DNA of 64,000 nucleotides from Leucobacter sp042726155 (GCF_042726155.1 NZ_JBHXHV010000001.1:806001-870000), one strand, 5' to 3'. Counted from the first letter of the stretch, positions 15,986 through 25,006 are shown. The notes: generated by a model not told the origin, from the letters alone. A program made the numbers and translations.

Positions 15986-18778
15986 GTGGCAAACCCACGC
16001 GTACACGAGATCGCTGCGGAGATCGGTGTAGATAGCAAGGTCGTACTGGCCAAGCTCAAAGACATGGGCGAGTTCGTCAAGGCGTCCTCGTCAAGCATTG
16101 CGCCCCCGGTGGCGCGCAAGGTCAAGGCTGCCCTCGAGGCAGACGGCGTGACCAAGCCCCAGGGCGAAGGCGATGCGGCTGCGAAGCCCGCCGCCAAGAA
16201 GTCAGGTGGCGCACCCAAGCCCGGCCCGAAGCCGGCACCTAAGCCCGAGACCCCGGCACCGGCTGCTCCGGCGCCCGCGGCCGAGGCGCCCGCCAAGGAA
16301 GCTCCGGCGGCCGCAGCGCCTGCTGAGGCTGCACCGGCGAGCGAGCCGAAGGCTGACTCCGTCAAGCCCGGCGCGCCCAAGCCCGCTGCGGCAAAGAATG
16401 CTGACGCCAAGGGTGCTGACGCCAAGCCGAGCTCCGGCTCAAAGCCTGGCGGCCCCAAGCCCGGTGGCCCGCGCCCCGGCAACAACCCCTTTGCTTCGAG
16501 CCAGGGCATGGGCATCCCCCGTCCCCCGCGTCCGGGCAACAACCCGTTCGCTCCGAACCAGGGCATGGGTCGTCCCGGCGCTGGCGCAGGTGCGGGCGGC
16601 GGCGCAGGTCGCCCCAACCCGGGGAACATTCCTCGTCCCGCTGCACGCCCCCAGGGTGGCGGCGCAGGTGGCCCCGGTGGTCGTCCAGGTGGCCCCGGCC
16701 GCCCGGGTGGCGGTCGTCCGGGTGGCGGCGGAGGCGGCTTCAACCGTCCCGGCGGCACCGGTGGCGCTCCAGGCGCTGGCGGCTTCGGCGCTCCGCGCCC
16801 TGCCGGTGGCTTTGCCGGTCGTGGCCGTGGCGGTCGTGGCGCAGGCACCGCTGGTGCATTCGGTCGTGGCGGCTCCAAGAGCAAGGCACGCAAGTCGAAG
16901 CGGGCAAAGCGGCAAGAGTTCGAAATGCGGGAGGCCCCGTCGCTTGGCGGCGTGAGCGTACCCCGTGGCAATGGCTCGACGCCGGTTCGCCTGCGTCGCG
17001 GTGCGTCGCTGTCGGACTTTGCCGACAAGATCGACACCAACGCCTCGAACCTCATCACCGTGCTCTTCCACCTCGGTGAAATGGCGACGGCGACCGAGTC
17101 CCTCGATGAGGCAACGTTCCAGATCCTCGGCGACGAACTGGGTTACAAGATCCAGGTCGTTTCCCCCGAAGACGAAGATCGCGAGCTGCTCGAAGGCTTC
17201 GATATTGACATCGAGGGCGAGCTCGAAGACGAGGGCGACGACGTGCTGCAGGCGCGTCCGCCGGTTGTCACCGTTATGGGCCACGTCGATCACGGTAAGA
17301 CCCGACTGCTCGACGCCATCCGCAAGGCTGACGTCGGTGGCGGTGAGGCCGGTGGCATCACGCAGCACATCGGTGCGTACCAGGTACACACTGAGCACGA
17401 CGGCATCGAGCGCGCGCTGACCTTCATTGATACCCCGGGTCACGAGGCGTTTACCGCCATGCGTGCTCGTGGTGCCCAGGTCACCGACATCGCGATCCTC
17501 GTGGTTGCGGCTGATGACGGCATTATGCCGCAGACCATCGAGGCGTTGAACCACGCGCAGTCGGCCAACGTGCCGATCGTTGTCGCGGTCAACAAGATCG
17601 ATAAGGACGGCGCGAACCCCGAGAAGGTTCGCCAGCAGCTCACGGAGTTCGGTCTGCTCTCCGAAGAGTGGGGCGGCGACGTCATGTTCGTCGACGTCTC
17701 TGCGAAGAACAACATCGGCATCAACGAACTGCTCGACGCTGTTCTGCTCACGGCTGATGCGGGCCTCGACCTGCGCGCGAACCCCAACAAGGACGCACGC
17801 GGTGTCGCGATCGAAGCGAAGCTCGACAAGGGTCGCGGTTCGGTTGCAACCGTGCTCATTCAGTCGGGTACGCTGCGCGTCGGCGACGCGATCGTGGCGG
17901 GTACCGCCTACGGCCGCGTACGTGCGATGAGCGACGAAAACGGCGATCCGGTGCTCGAGGCTCTGCCCTCGCGTCCGGTTCAGGTGCAGGGTCTCTCGAG
18001 CGTTCCGCGCGCGGGCGACAACTTCATCGTGACGTCCGAAGATCGCACCGCTCGTCAGATCGCTGAGAAGCGTGAGGCAGCTGAGCGCAACGCGATGCTC
18101 GCCAAGGCACGCAAGCGCATCAGCCTCGAAGAGTTCACAAAGGCGCTCGAGGACGGCAAGGTTGAGTCGCTCAACCTCATCATCAAGGGTGACGTGTCGG
18201 GTGCCGTTGAGGCGCTCGAGGAGTCGCTCATGAAGATCGAGGTGGACGATTCGGTCCAGCTCCGCATTCTGCACCGCGGCGTCGGCGCTATCACCGAGTC
18301 GGACGTGGATCTTGCCACGATCGACAACGCGATCGTCATCGGCTTCAACGTGCGCCCCGACGTCAAGGCTCGCGAGCGCGCAGCGCGCGAGGGCATCGAC
18401 ATCCGGTTCTACAACGTCATCTACAATGCGCTTGATGACATTGAGGCATCGCTTACGGGCATGCTCAAGCCGGAATACGAAGAGGTCCGGTCGGGCGTCG
18501 CCGAGATCCGCGAGGTGTTCCGCTCCTCCAAGATCGGCAACATCGCCGGTGTCATCGTGCGCAGCGGTACGATCACGCGTAACGCGAAGGCCCGCGTCAT
18601 CCGCGAGGGCGTCGTCATCGCCGATGGCCTCGCCATCGAGTCGCTGCGTCGCTTCAAGGACGACGTCACCGAGGTGAAGACGGACTACGAAGCCGGTATC
18701 GGCCTCGGTAAGTTCAACGACATCCAGATCGGTGACGAGATCGAGACCACTGAAATGGTCGAGAAGCAGCGCGACTAG
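15986..18778 (+). CDS. infB: Translation initiation factor IF-2
   Basis: 930 residues. The GTG start follows CAGGAGAAAT. Residues 1-50 form the IF2_N fold (VANPRVHEIAAEIGVDSKVVL). A long Pro/Ala/Lys- then Gly/Arg-rich disordered region covers about 60-300 and ends with the basic KSKARKSKRAKRQ. The second N-terminal domain follows, then the GTPase: G1 in GHVDHGKTRLLDAI, G3 in DTPGHEAF, G4 in NKID. Domains III and IV with two beta-barrels bind fMet-tRNA and the 50S subunit. It promotes fMet-tRNA binding and subunit joining. rbfA, which usually follows, is about 2 kb away here. Confidence 0.97.
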   Translation: MANPRVHEIAAEIGVDSKVVLAKLKDMGEFVKASSSSIAPPVARKVKAALEADGVTKPQGEGDAAAKPAAKKSGGAPKPGPKPAPKPETPAPAAPAPAAEAPAKEAPAAAAPAEAAPASEPKADSVKPGAPKPAAAKNADAKGADAKPSSGSKPGGPKPGGPRPGNNPFASSQGMGIPRPPRPGNNPFAPNQGMGRPGAGAGAGGGAGRPNPGNIPRPAARPQGGGAGGPGGRPGGPGRPGGGRPGGGGGGFNRPGGTGGAPGAGGFGAPRPAGGFAGRGRGGRGAGTAGAFGRGGSKSKARKSKRAKRQEFEMREAPSLGGVSVPRGNGSTPVRLRRGASLSDFADKIDTNASNLITVLFHLGEMATATESLDEATFQILGDELGYKIQVVSPEDEDRELLEGFDIDIEGELEDEGDDVLQARPPVVTVMGHVDHGKTRLLDAIRKADVGGGEAGGITQHIGAYQVHTEHDGIERALTFIDTPGHEAFTAMRARGAQVTDIAILVVAADDGIMPQTIEALNHAQSANVPIVVAVNKIDKDGANPEKVRQQLTEFGLLSEEWGGDVMFVDVSAKNNIGINELLDAVLLTADAGLDLRANPNKDARGVAIEAKLDKGRGSVATVLIQSGTLRVGDAIVAGTAYGRVRAMSDENGDPVLEALPSRPVQVQGLSSVPRAGDNFIVTSEDRTARQIAEKREAAERNAMLAKARKRISLEEFTKALEDGKVESLNLIIKGDVSGAVEALEESLMKIEVDDSVQLRILHRGVGAITESDVDLATIDNAIVIGFNVRPDVKARERAAREGIDIRFYNVIYNALDDIEASLTGMLKPEYEEVRSGVAEIREVFRSSKIGNIAGVIVRSGTITRNAKARVIREGVVIADGLAIESLRRFKDDVTEVKTDYEAGIGLGKFNDIQIGDEIETTEMVEKQRD

Positions 18779-18792
18779 TCGAACACGCAGTA

Positions 18793-18840
18793 CGGCAATG
18801 GGCCGGTCAGTTCCTCACGGAGCTGACCGGCCCATTGCCG
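18793..18840. terminator. 18-bp perfect hairpin after infB
   Basis: Left arm 18793-18810, right arm 18823-18840, 12-base loop. It lies between infB and the convergent VOC gene and probably ends transcripts from both sides. Confidence 0.85.
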
Positions 18841-18860
18841 TTGTCAGGGTGCGGCGAGTG

Positions 18861-19271
18861 TTAGGCGAGTTGCTGCACACGGACCGTGTTGCCGGCGGGG
18901 TCGCGAAACGCGAAGTCGCGTGATCCCCAATCCTGCTCCATCGGCTCCTGGATGACCTCGACCGAGGAGGCCTCCACGCGTTCGTATAGCGCATCAAGGT
19001 CGTCGGTGGCGAACACGACAGAGGCGTAGGCGCCCTTTGCAATCAGTTCGTTGATGGTCTGTCGCTCGGCGTCGGTGAGGCCCGGGTCGACTGCCGGGGG
19101 CGTGAGCACAATCGACGTGTCGGGCTGGTCGGCGGGGCCGATGGTGACCCAGCGCATGGCCTCGTAGCCGACGTCGTTGCGAACCTCGAATCCGAGCACA
19201 TCGCGGTAAAACGCAACGGAAGCTTCGGGGTCGAGGTGGGGGAGGAATGTGTGGTGAATGTTGATCTTCAT
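18861..19271 (-). CDS. VOC (glyoxalase/bleomycin-resistance) family protein
   Basis: 136 residues with the paired beta-alpha-beta-beta-beta VOC layout: NIHHTFLPHLDPEASVAFYRDVLGFEV at the start and WGSRDFAFRDPAGNTVRVQQ at the end. VOC proteins are metal-dependent lyases, isomerases, dioxygenases or binding proteins; the substrate is unknown. ATG 19271 is preferred over 19280 (MAHM). It lies 10 bases after an AraC-type regulator gene on the same strand, a common pairing in which the regulator's operon includes its VOC enzyme. The two sit between infB and rbfA, which are usually adjacent. Confidence 0.85.
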   Translation of the reverse strand: MKINIHHTFLPHLDPEASVAFYRDVLGFEVRNDVGYEAMRWVTIGPADQPDTSIVLTPPAVDPGLTDAERQTINELIAKGAYASVVFATDDLDALYERVEASSVEVIQEPMEQDWGSRDFAFRDPAGNTVRVQQLA

Positions 19272-19281
19272 GTGTGCCACG

Positions 19282-19725
19282 TTAGTCCTGCGATTGCGGC
19301 GGTACTTCTCGATTCCTGATCGGTTTCGTGGCGCGCATCGTGATGAATCCGGGCAGCCCAGTGAGCGGCGGAATGCCCTCGCGACGATACCGCCCGGGCG
19401 GCATGCCCACCACCTCTGTGAAGCGCGTCGTGAAGGTGCCGAGCGAGCCGTAGCCGACGGCGAAGCAGATCTCGGTCACACTCAGATCCCCGCGTCGCAG
19501 CAGCGTCATTGCGCGCTCGATGCGGCGGGTCATGAGGTAGCTGTAAGGCGATTCGCCGTAGGCCGCGCGGAACTCGCGGCTGAGGTGACCGGCCGAATAG
19601 CCGACCCCGCGAGCGAGCGCCTCGACGTCGAGTGGCTTCGCATAGTCGCGGTCGATGCGATCCCGAACACAGCGAACCCGTTCGAGGTCGCGGATGCGTT
19701 GAACTGCCCGATCCTGGCTCGCCAT
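19282..19725 (-). CDS. AraC-family transcriptional regulator
   Basis: 147 residues, consisting mainly of the two helix-turn-helix AraC DNA-binding domain: LDVEALARGVGYSAGHLSREFRAAYGESPYSYL and AMTLLRRGDLSVTEICFAVGYGSLGTFTTRFTEVVGMPPGRYR. No separate ligand domain, so it is the short form. The ATG at 19725 has GGAGGA just upstream; a further ATG at 19743 lacks spacing for a site. Downstream is a VOC gene, likely co-transcribed. Confidence 0.9.
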   Translation of the reverse strand: MASQDRAVQRIRDLERVRCVRDRIDRDYAKPLDVEALARGVGYSAGHLSREFRAAYGESPYSYLMTRRIERAMTLLRRGDLSVTEICFAVGYGSLGTFTTRFTEVVGMPPGRYRREGIPPLTGLPGFITMRATKPIRNREVPPQSQD

Positions 19726-19747
19726 CGATCCTCCTCCGTACATGAGA

Positions 19748-19783
19748 GAGGCCCGCGCCGCTCAACTGAGCTGCGCGGGCCTC
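19748..19783 (-). terminator. Hairpin after the DUF805 gene
   Basis: 11-bp perfect GC-rich stem (19748-19758 with 19773-19783), with an inner palindrome in the loop, just downstream of the DUF805 stop and upstream of the AraC gene. Confidence 0.7.
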
Positions 19784-19801
19784 ATCTACGATGCGTGACC
19801 G

Positions 19802-20650
19802 CTAGACGCGATCGAAACGGCGGCCGAGCGGGCTCGGCGGCAGGAACATAAAGACGAGCACGACCAGCGGGCCCGCGTACGGAATGAAGCTCAGGAAATA
19901 GAACGGTCCCGCGAAGTTCGCGTCGTGGAATCGACGCCACGCGATCGCGAGGCTCGGCACAATCATCGCCAACATCAGGACGAAGACGAGGCCGAGTCCG
20001 ATGAAGACAAGCGCGAGTCCAACCCCGCCCGCGGGCGCCATGGAAGCCGAACCGTAGCCGTCGCCGTAGCTGTCATCGTAGGAGTATGAGGAGGCGCTCG
20101 CACTCGCAAGCATGACGGCACCGGTGATGTAGATGATCATCGGGATGAGTTCCACGAGGAACGCGAACAGCACGATCCACCAGTACTCGCTGCGCGACGC
20201 GCGGCCGCTGAAGTTCGCGTAGTTCTTGAAGAATCGACGGATCGACTGGGAGAACGTCGCGCCGTAGAGCGGGCGGCTCAGGTCTTCGGGGTCGCTTGCG
20301 CCATTAAAGGGCTCGCCAGGGCCAGGGTAACCGGTCACGCCGGCCGCGTAGGCCGGTGCCGATGCGTACTGCGGCTGCGGCTGGTTCGGGTAGAGCGAGG
20401 CTGCCGGAGGGGCATAGGGTGCCTGCGGCTGCTGCGGCTGCTGCGGCTGCGGCTGCTGCTGGTAGCTCGGCTGCTGGTACTGCGGGGGAGCGTAATTCGG
20501 CTGCGCCGGCTGTTCGGGCTGCGCCGGCTGTGCGGGCTGCGCCGGTGCGGCAGGCTGACCATCGGGCTGAGCGCCGGGAACGGACTGGCCCTGCTCCGGA
20601 TTCTGACCCTCGGGCTGTGCCGGGTTCTCGGGGGTGGGCGGGTACGTCAT
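19802..20650 (-). CDS. DUF805 membrane protein with Pro/Gln-rich head
   Basis: 282 residues. Residues 1-115 are low-complexity, rich in Pro, Gln and Ala, with short repeats (PAQPAQP; QPQQPQQPQ). The C-terminal DUF805 domain starts at FFKNYANFSGRASRSEYWW and holds three to four membrane helices, ending PLVVLVFMFLPPSPLGRRFD. The function of DUF805 is unknown. A ribosome site GGAGGCG lies before the ATG. The CTG/CAG-rich repeats near 20424-20460 may slip in replication. Confidence 0.88.
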   Translation of the reverse strand: MTYPPTPENPAQPEGQNPEQGQSVPGAQPDGQPAAPAQPAQPAQPEQPAQPNYAPPQYQQPSYQQQPQPQQPQQPQAPYAPPAASLYPNQPQPQYASAPAYAAGVTGYPGPGEPFNGASDPEDLSRPLYGATFSQSIRRFFKNYANFSGRASRSEYWWIVLFAFLVELIPMIIYITGAVMLASASASSYSYDDSYGDGYGSASMAPAGGVGLALVFIGLGLVFVLMLAMIVPSLAIAWRRFHDANFAGPFYFLSFIPYAGPLVVLVFMFLPPSPLGRRFDRV

Positions 20651-20741
20651 GGAGACGCCTCCTTCGATGTAATCGTCGCGTACGTGTGACGACTTCCATC
20701 GTAGAGGGATATCAGTGCATCAACCCGGAATGTCGCAGCGG

Positions 20742-20747
20742 TAGGCT
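20742..20747 (+). promoter_or_regulatory. -10 box (TAGGCT) of leaderless rbfA
   Basis: TAGGCT ends six bases before the rbfA ATG; identical in sequence and spacing to the truB box at 25001-25006. No ribosome site precedes the ATG. Confidence 0.55.
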
Positions 20748-20753
20748 GATCTC

Positions 20754-21188
20754 ATGAGTAATCCACGGGCGGGAAAAGTCGCCGAGCGCATCCAGCAGAT
20801 CATCGCGAGGCGTCTCGAGAAGGGGCTGCGGGATCCGCGCCTGGGCTTCGTCACAATCACCGACGTGCGCGTCACCGGCGACCTGCAGCAGGCGAGCGTG
20901 TTCTACACGGTGTACGGCGACGAGAAGGAACAGGCCGACACCGCAGCGGCGCTGAAGGCGGCGACCGGCATGCTGCGCACCGAGGTCGGAAAGCAGCTCG
21001 GAACACGCCTCACCCCCGTGCTCGAGTTCATTCATGATGAGCTCCCTGAGAGCGCCCAGCACCTGAACGAGTTGCTCGCAGAGGCGAAGCGGCGCGACGA
21101 CGAAGCGGCAGCGCTTGCTTCTGGTGCGCAGTACGCAGGCGAAGAAGACCCCTACGTCAAGCCGCGCGAGGCCGAAGAAACGGACTAG
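20754..21188 (+). CDS. rbfA: Ribosome-binding factor A
   Basis: 144 residues. RbfA has one KH-like domain that binds the 30S subunit and helps 16S rRNA 5'-end maturation. The family start NPRAGKVAERIQQIIARRLEKGLRDPRLGFVTITDVRVTGDLQQASVFYTVYG and the LTPVLEFIHDELPE motif are clear. It has its own leaderless promoter, in keeping with its separation from infB by three unrelated genes. Its stop is directly followed by poor-quality GC-rich sequence, so anything that used to lie downstream may be lost in the gap. Confidence 0.94.
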   Translation: MSNPRAGKVAERIQQIIARRLEKGLRDPRLGFVTITDVRVTGDLQQASVFYTVYGDEKEQADTAAALKAATGMLRTEVGKQLGTRLTPVLEFIHDELPESAQHLNELLAEAKRRDDEAAALASGAQYAGEEDPYVKPREAEETD

Positions 21189-21503
21189 CGCGCCGGCGCC
21201 CGCCGCCGCCGAGCCCGTCGGCGCCCACCCCCTCGGCGCCGACCCCCTCCCGGCGCCGACCCCCTCGGCGCCCACCGAGAGGCGGCGGAAAAAACCGCAA
21301 AAAAACCCGAGTAAAAGGGGGGTTTTTGGGGGCCGCGCGGGGGGGCAGGTNNNNNNNNNNGCCCCGCCCCCCCCTCCCCGCGTCCCCCACTCCCCAACAC
21401 CCCCCCCACGTCTTATTCACCCAGCCCAGCCCCCCCCCCCGCCAGGGGTGGTCGAAGGGGGGAGGGTCGAAGGGGAGAGGGAGTGGGCGGCGCCGTGGCG
21501 CTC
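21189..21503. other. Low-complexity, low-quality intergenic stretch around the gap
   Basis: About 315 bases without a credible gene. The left part has imperfect tandem units built on GGCGCCGACCCCCTC. Both sides of the N run have long G, C and A runs unlike anything else in the window, and open frames here are low-complexity only. I read it as a poorly assembled contig end. Confidence 0.75.
21351..21360. other. Scaffold gap (10 N)
   Basis: Ten N bases. The true length and content are unknown. Confidence 0.98.
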
Positions 21504-22400
21504 CTACGGGAGCCGCGTGCGGCCCTCGAACTCTACGATGAGGCCGTCGGCGAGGAGCGAATCATAGGCGCGGCGGGGCTGATCCGCGTCGCGAACGCCG
21601 CCCTCCATGGCCGCCGCGAGCGCTGCCGCAGGGTCGATGGGTTCGGTTGCGCGCCTGAGCAGCGCCATGATGCGCCCGCGCACCTGCCGGTCGCTGCCAG
21701 CGAACGCGGCCTGGCGGGGACGTTTTTCGGGAGCGTTGTCTGGGTATCCGGCGCCGCGCCACTCGCACCACGCTGCGATCGGGCACGCGTCGCAGCGTGG
21801 TGCGCGAGCCGTGCAGACGACCGCGCCGAGCTCCATTGCCGCAGCGTTGAAGATCGCGGCGGCGGAGTCATCCGCGGGCAGCAACGCCGCCATGTCATCG
21901 AGATCGCCGGGCGCCGGCATCCCCGCCGCGGCCCGGCCGTGCACGAGCCGGGCGAGCACGCGCCGCGTATTCGTGTCGACGACCGGGTGTCGCTCGCCGT
22001 ACGCGAACGTCGTTACCGCGCGCGCGGTATACGGGCCAACGCCGGTGAGTGAGAGCAGAGTCTCGACGTCTGCGGGCACGACGCCGCCGTGCTGCTCGGT
22101 AATCTCGACCGCCGCGCGATGCAACCAGAGCGCGCGCCGCGGGTAGCCGAGCCGATCCCACGCACGCACCGCTTCGCGGGGCTCGTCTGCGGCGAGCGCC
22201 GCCGGCGTCGGCCATCGTTCCATCCACGCGAGCCAGCGGGGCAAGACGCGGTCGACCTGCGTCTGCTGCAGCATGAATTCAGAGACGAGGATCGCCCACG
22301 GCGTGACTTCCGGATCTCGCCAGGGCAGATCCCGGGCCGTCCGCGTGAACCAGTCGTTCAGCGCCTGGGCGAGGTCGGCGGGGGAGTGCGTTCGAACCAT
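21504..22400 (-). CDS. mutY: A/G-specific adenine glycosylase
   Basis: 298 residues. MutY removes adenine paired with 8-oxoguanine in base-excision repair. Catalytic Glu41 lies in SEFMLQQTQV, the helix-hairpin-helix in LTGVGPYTARAV (118-129), and catalytic Asp142 in VVDTNTRR. The iron-sulfur loop has Cys196-x6-Cys203-x2-Cys206-x5-Cys212. The protein lacks the C-terminal NUDIX-like 8-oxoG-recognition domain found in E. coli MutY, as is usual for actinobacterial short forms. The C-terminus ends ~140 bases from the scaffold gap but looks complete. Confidence 0.95.
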   Translation of the reverse strand: MVRTHSPADLAQALNDWFTRTARDLPWRDPEVTPWAILVSEFMLQQTQVDRVLPRWLAWMERWPTPAALAADEPREAVRAWDRLGYPRRALWLHRAAVEITEQHGGVVPADVETLLSLTGVGPYTARAVTTFAYGERHPVVDTNTRRVLARLVHGRAAAGMPAPGDLDDMAALLPADDSAAAIFNAAAMELGAVVCTARAPRCDACPIAAWCEWRGAGYPDNAPEKRPRQAAFAGSDRQVRGRIMALLRRATEPIDPAAALAAAMEGGVRDADQPRRAYDSLLADGLIVEFEGRTRLP

Positions 22401-22410
22401 CGGCCCCAGT

Positions 22411-22893
22411 CTAGAGCGACGCAGAGAGGCGCTCGCGTTGCCCGTCGACTGAGTTCACTGAGTTCACTGAGTCGCGGCGAATTGCGGTGCGCAGCACGAA
22501 GAACAGCAGCACGATGGCCGCGGTGATCGACATGTGACCGAGCCCGGCGATGCCCGCGATCATTTTCGATGATTCGGCGCCGACCACCGTGAGTGACCCG
22601 TGCACGAGCATCATTGCCGAGGTGATGATGATGCCAGCGTGGTAGAGCCAGAGGAACCAGCGGTAGCGCCGAGTCGCAGCCGAAAGCTGGAAGATGCGCT
22701 CAAGCCCGAGCAGTATGAGGAACGGGAAGAAGCCCAGCGAGAGCAGGTGCGTATGCACGAGGCCGAGCTGGGTGAATTCGCCGGCTGGAAAGTCGTTGAG
22801 CTTCGTGAACTCACGGTAGAACAATCCGGAGGCGACACCGACGCCGCCGTAGACGAATGCAGATATGAGGAGATGATTGAGGGAGCGTTTCAC
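22411..22893 (-). CDS. DUF2871 family membrane protein
   Basis: 160 residues with four to five membrane helices. The N-terminus (NHLLISAFVYGGVGVASGLFYREFT) and the conserved HTHLLSLGFF motif match DUF2871, a family with histidines placed inside the membrane. The function is unknown; the histidine pattern could suit a metal or heme. GTG start with GGAGGGG directly upstream. The C-terminal tail contains a 9-bp tandem repeat (22449-22475, reading NSVNSV). It is divergent from the following kinase gene. Confidence 0.82.
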   Translation of the reverse strand: MKRSLNHLLISAFVYGGVGVASGLFYREFTKLNDFPAGEFTQLGLVHTHLLSLGFFPFLILLGLERIFQLSAATRRYRWFLWLYHAGIIITSAMMLVHGSLTVVGAESSKMIAGIAGLGHMSITAAIVLLFFVLRTAIRRDSVNSVNSVDGQRERLSASL

Positions 22894-23000
22894 CCCTCCA
22901 GCATTCTCGCGCGACGAAGCTGGCGCGTCATCACAAAGGACGAGATCGGCTCCGTGGGCTCGCGCGGGCGTGAAGCATCCCCCAGAATCAATGAGGACAG

Positions 23001-24353
23001 GTGCGCCGTGAGTGCGGCGCGGAGCGAGTGAAACGGGGTCGCGTGCAAGCGGACGAGCACGATCAAGCGCTGCGGATCGCGCGGGGCGGGTTGCACCTGC
23101 TGGTCGTGGTGCTCACCGGCGTCTCGCTCGTGCGCGCGCTCCAGGCCGCCACCGGCGCCGGAGGCAATACCGACGCCGAGACCGGCAACCCTCACGCGGC
23201 AGCCTGGACAGTCTGCGTCGCGGCAGCCGCGCTCCTCGCGGTGTACCTCGGCGGCCGGTGGGCGTCGCGCGCAGGCCGCCTGGGCGCGACGCTCTGGCTC
23301 TGCGCGCTCACGATTGTGTGGATTCTGGCCCTGGCGTTATCACCCGAATTCGTCTGGTTGTCGTTTCCGATCCTGCTCATCGGCGGTCACCTGATGCGCC
23401 CAGTCGCCGGACTGGGCTTTGGGGCAGTGGTGATTGGCGCGGCCGTACTGGTTCCCGCGGCTCACCGAGGCGGGGTCACGCTGCCCGAGGTGCTCGGGCC
23501 GGTGATTGGCGGCGTCTTCGCGCTCGGGATCGCGCGAGCGTACACCTCGGTCCTCGCCGATGCCGCGGAGCACCGTCGCCTCGTCGCCTCGCTGGTGAGA
23601 GCGCAGCAGCAGGCGGAAGAGCTTCAGGGTGAGCTGGTGATCGCGCAGCGCGCGGCTGGCGCACTGACGGAGCGAACTCGCATCGCGCGCGACATCCACG
23701 ACACGATCGCGCAGGAATTCTCGTCGATCACTTTGCTCGCACGGGGCGCACTGCAGCGCGGGGAGACGTCAGAGACGCTCGTGCGCGTAGAGCGGATGGC
23801 GAGTCGCGGCGCTGAAGACGCGCGACGCATCGTTCGTGACCTGTTGCCCGCAGAGCTCGAGGTTTCGGCACTCGCGGAGTCGCTGCGGCGCCTCACGCGG
23901 TCATTCGCCGACGAATCGGGCGTTTCGGCTCACTGTGAGGCCGACGCCATCGGCCCGCTCGGCACCGGTGCCGAGATTGCACTGCTCCGCACGTTGCAGA
24001 TGGCGCTCGGCAACGTCAGGCTGCACGCGCACGCCAGTCGCGTGGGTGTCGAACTGCGCGTCGTTGGCGACGCGGTTCGACTCGACATCGTCGATGATGG
24101 TGAAGGATTCGACGCCGGCGAGTGGGAGGTGCACCAGGGCGGCGGCTCGTCGGTCGGGCTGCGCGAGGCGCGCGCCCGGCTGCAAGAAATGGGCGGCGGC
24201 CTCGCAGTCGAGAGCACCCTCGGTGAGGGAACCGCGCTCTCGGCTTGGGTTCCGCTCACTCACGCCGGATCACCATCCGCCGACCCCATCGCGGGTGAAC
24301 TGAGCGTAGGGGATCTGAGCGTAGGAGATCTGAGCGCGGGAGCGCAGTCATGA
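23001..24353 (+). CDS. NarL-type sensor histidine kinase
   Basis: Up to 450 residues. Five to six membrane helices fill residues ~28-180, followed by a HisKA_3 helix with His233 in IARDIHDTIAQEFSS and a HATPase domain (ALGNVRLHAHAS; DIVDDGEGFDAG; GGGSSVGLREARARL). The start is uncertain: GTG 23001 has GAGGA close by; GTG 23028 and 23043 are also in frame. The C-terminus carries a duplicated LSVGD segment encoded by a 15-bp direct repeat near 24299-24330. It overlaps the response regulator gene by 4 bases. The signal sensed is unknown. Confidence 0.88.
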   Translation: MRRECGAERVKRGRVQADEHDQALRIARGGLHLLVVVLTGVSLVRALQAATGAGGNTDAETGNPHAAAWTVCVAAAALLAVYLGGRWASRAGRLGATLWLCALTIVWILALALSPEFVWLSFPILLIGGHLMRPVAGLGFGAVVIGAAVLVPAAHRGGVTLPEVLGPVIGGVFALGIARAYTSVLADAAEHRRLVASLVRAQQQAEELQGELVIAQRAAGALTERTRIARDIHDTIAQEFSSITLLARGALQRGETSETLVRVERMASRGAEDARRIVRDLLPAELEVSALAESLRRLTRSFADESGVSAHCEADAIGPLGTGAEIALLRTLQMALGNVRLHAHASRVGVELRVVGDAVRLDIVDDGEGFDAGEWEVHQGGGSSVGLREARARLQEMGGGLAVESTLGEGTALSAWVPLTHAGSPSADPIAGELSVGDLSVGDLSAGAQS

Positions 24354-24964
24354 TCACCGTCATGCTCATCGACGACCATCCGATCGTGCGTGCCGGGGTG
24401 CGCGCAGTGCTCGACACCGCAACGCACGTCACCGTCGTCGGCGAGTCAGCGAGCGGCGAAGAGGGAGTGGCCGCCGCCGCTCTGCTCTCACCGGACGTCG
24501 TGCTCTGCGACCTGCGACTCGGAGCCGGCATCGACGGAATCGAAACCACGCGCCGACTCCGAGCGCTCGCGGCCCCACCGGCTGTACTCATATTGACGAC
24601 ATACGACCGCGACGTCGATATTTTGCGTGCGATCGAAGCGGGTGCGGCAGGGTACCTGCTGAAGGATGCGCCGACCGTAGAGATTCTTGGGGCGCTCGCC
24701 GCAGCCGCGGCCGGGGAGACTGTGCTCGCACCAGAGCTCGCTCGCCGCGCGGGAGCGTTGCGGCATGATCCCGAACTTACGAAGCGCGAGCTTGAGGTTC
24801 TGAAGCTGGTCGCCCGCGGCGACTCCAACCGGGACATCGCCCGTGCGCTGTTCGTGTCAGAAACGACAATCAAGACGCACGTCGCCCACATTCTCACGAA
24901 GCTGGGAGTGGTGAACCGATCACACGCGGCTGCGGTGGCGCGCGAACGCGGACTGATCGAATGA
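24350..24964 (+). CDS. NarL/LuxR-family response regulator
   Basis: 204 residues. Receiver domain with Asp8/Asp9 (MLIDDHPIV) and phospho-acceptor Asp54 in VVLCDLRLG, then a LuxR-type DNA-binding domain (LTKRELEVLKLVARGDSNRDIARALFVSETTIKTHV). ATGA overlap with the kinase gene marks a two-component pair, the second NarL-type system in the window. Targets are unknown. Confidence 0.92.
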   Translation: MITVMLIDDHPIVRAGVRAVLDTATHVTVVGESASGEEGVAAAALLSPDVVLCDLRLGAGIDGIETTRRLRALAAPPAVLILTTYDRDVDILRAIEAGAAGYLLKDAPTVEILGALAAAAAGETVLAPELARRAGALRHDPELTKRELEVLKLVARGDSNRDIARALFVSETTIKTHVAHILTKLGVVNRSHAAAVARERGLIE

Positions 24965-25000
24965 CACCTCACCTCACCTCAGCCCTGCCCTGCCCGCAGG

Positions 25001-25006
25001 TAGGCT
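25001..25006 (+). promoter_or_regulatory. -10 box (TAGGCT) of leaderless truB
   Basis: Ends six bases before the truB GTG. No ribosome site precedes the start. Confidence 0.5.

Noticed and set aside
16439..18274. 611-codon antisense frame inside infB
   Set aside because: Shadow of the IF-2 coding frame; no domains and no start signals.
21205..21420. ORFs around the N run
   Set aside because: Proline/arginine low-complexity reading of poor sequence, interrupted by N.
22449..22475. Three 9-bp repeats as a possible CRISPR or regulatory array
   Set aside because: They are in-frame codons at the C-terminus of the DUF2871 protein, with no spacers.
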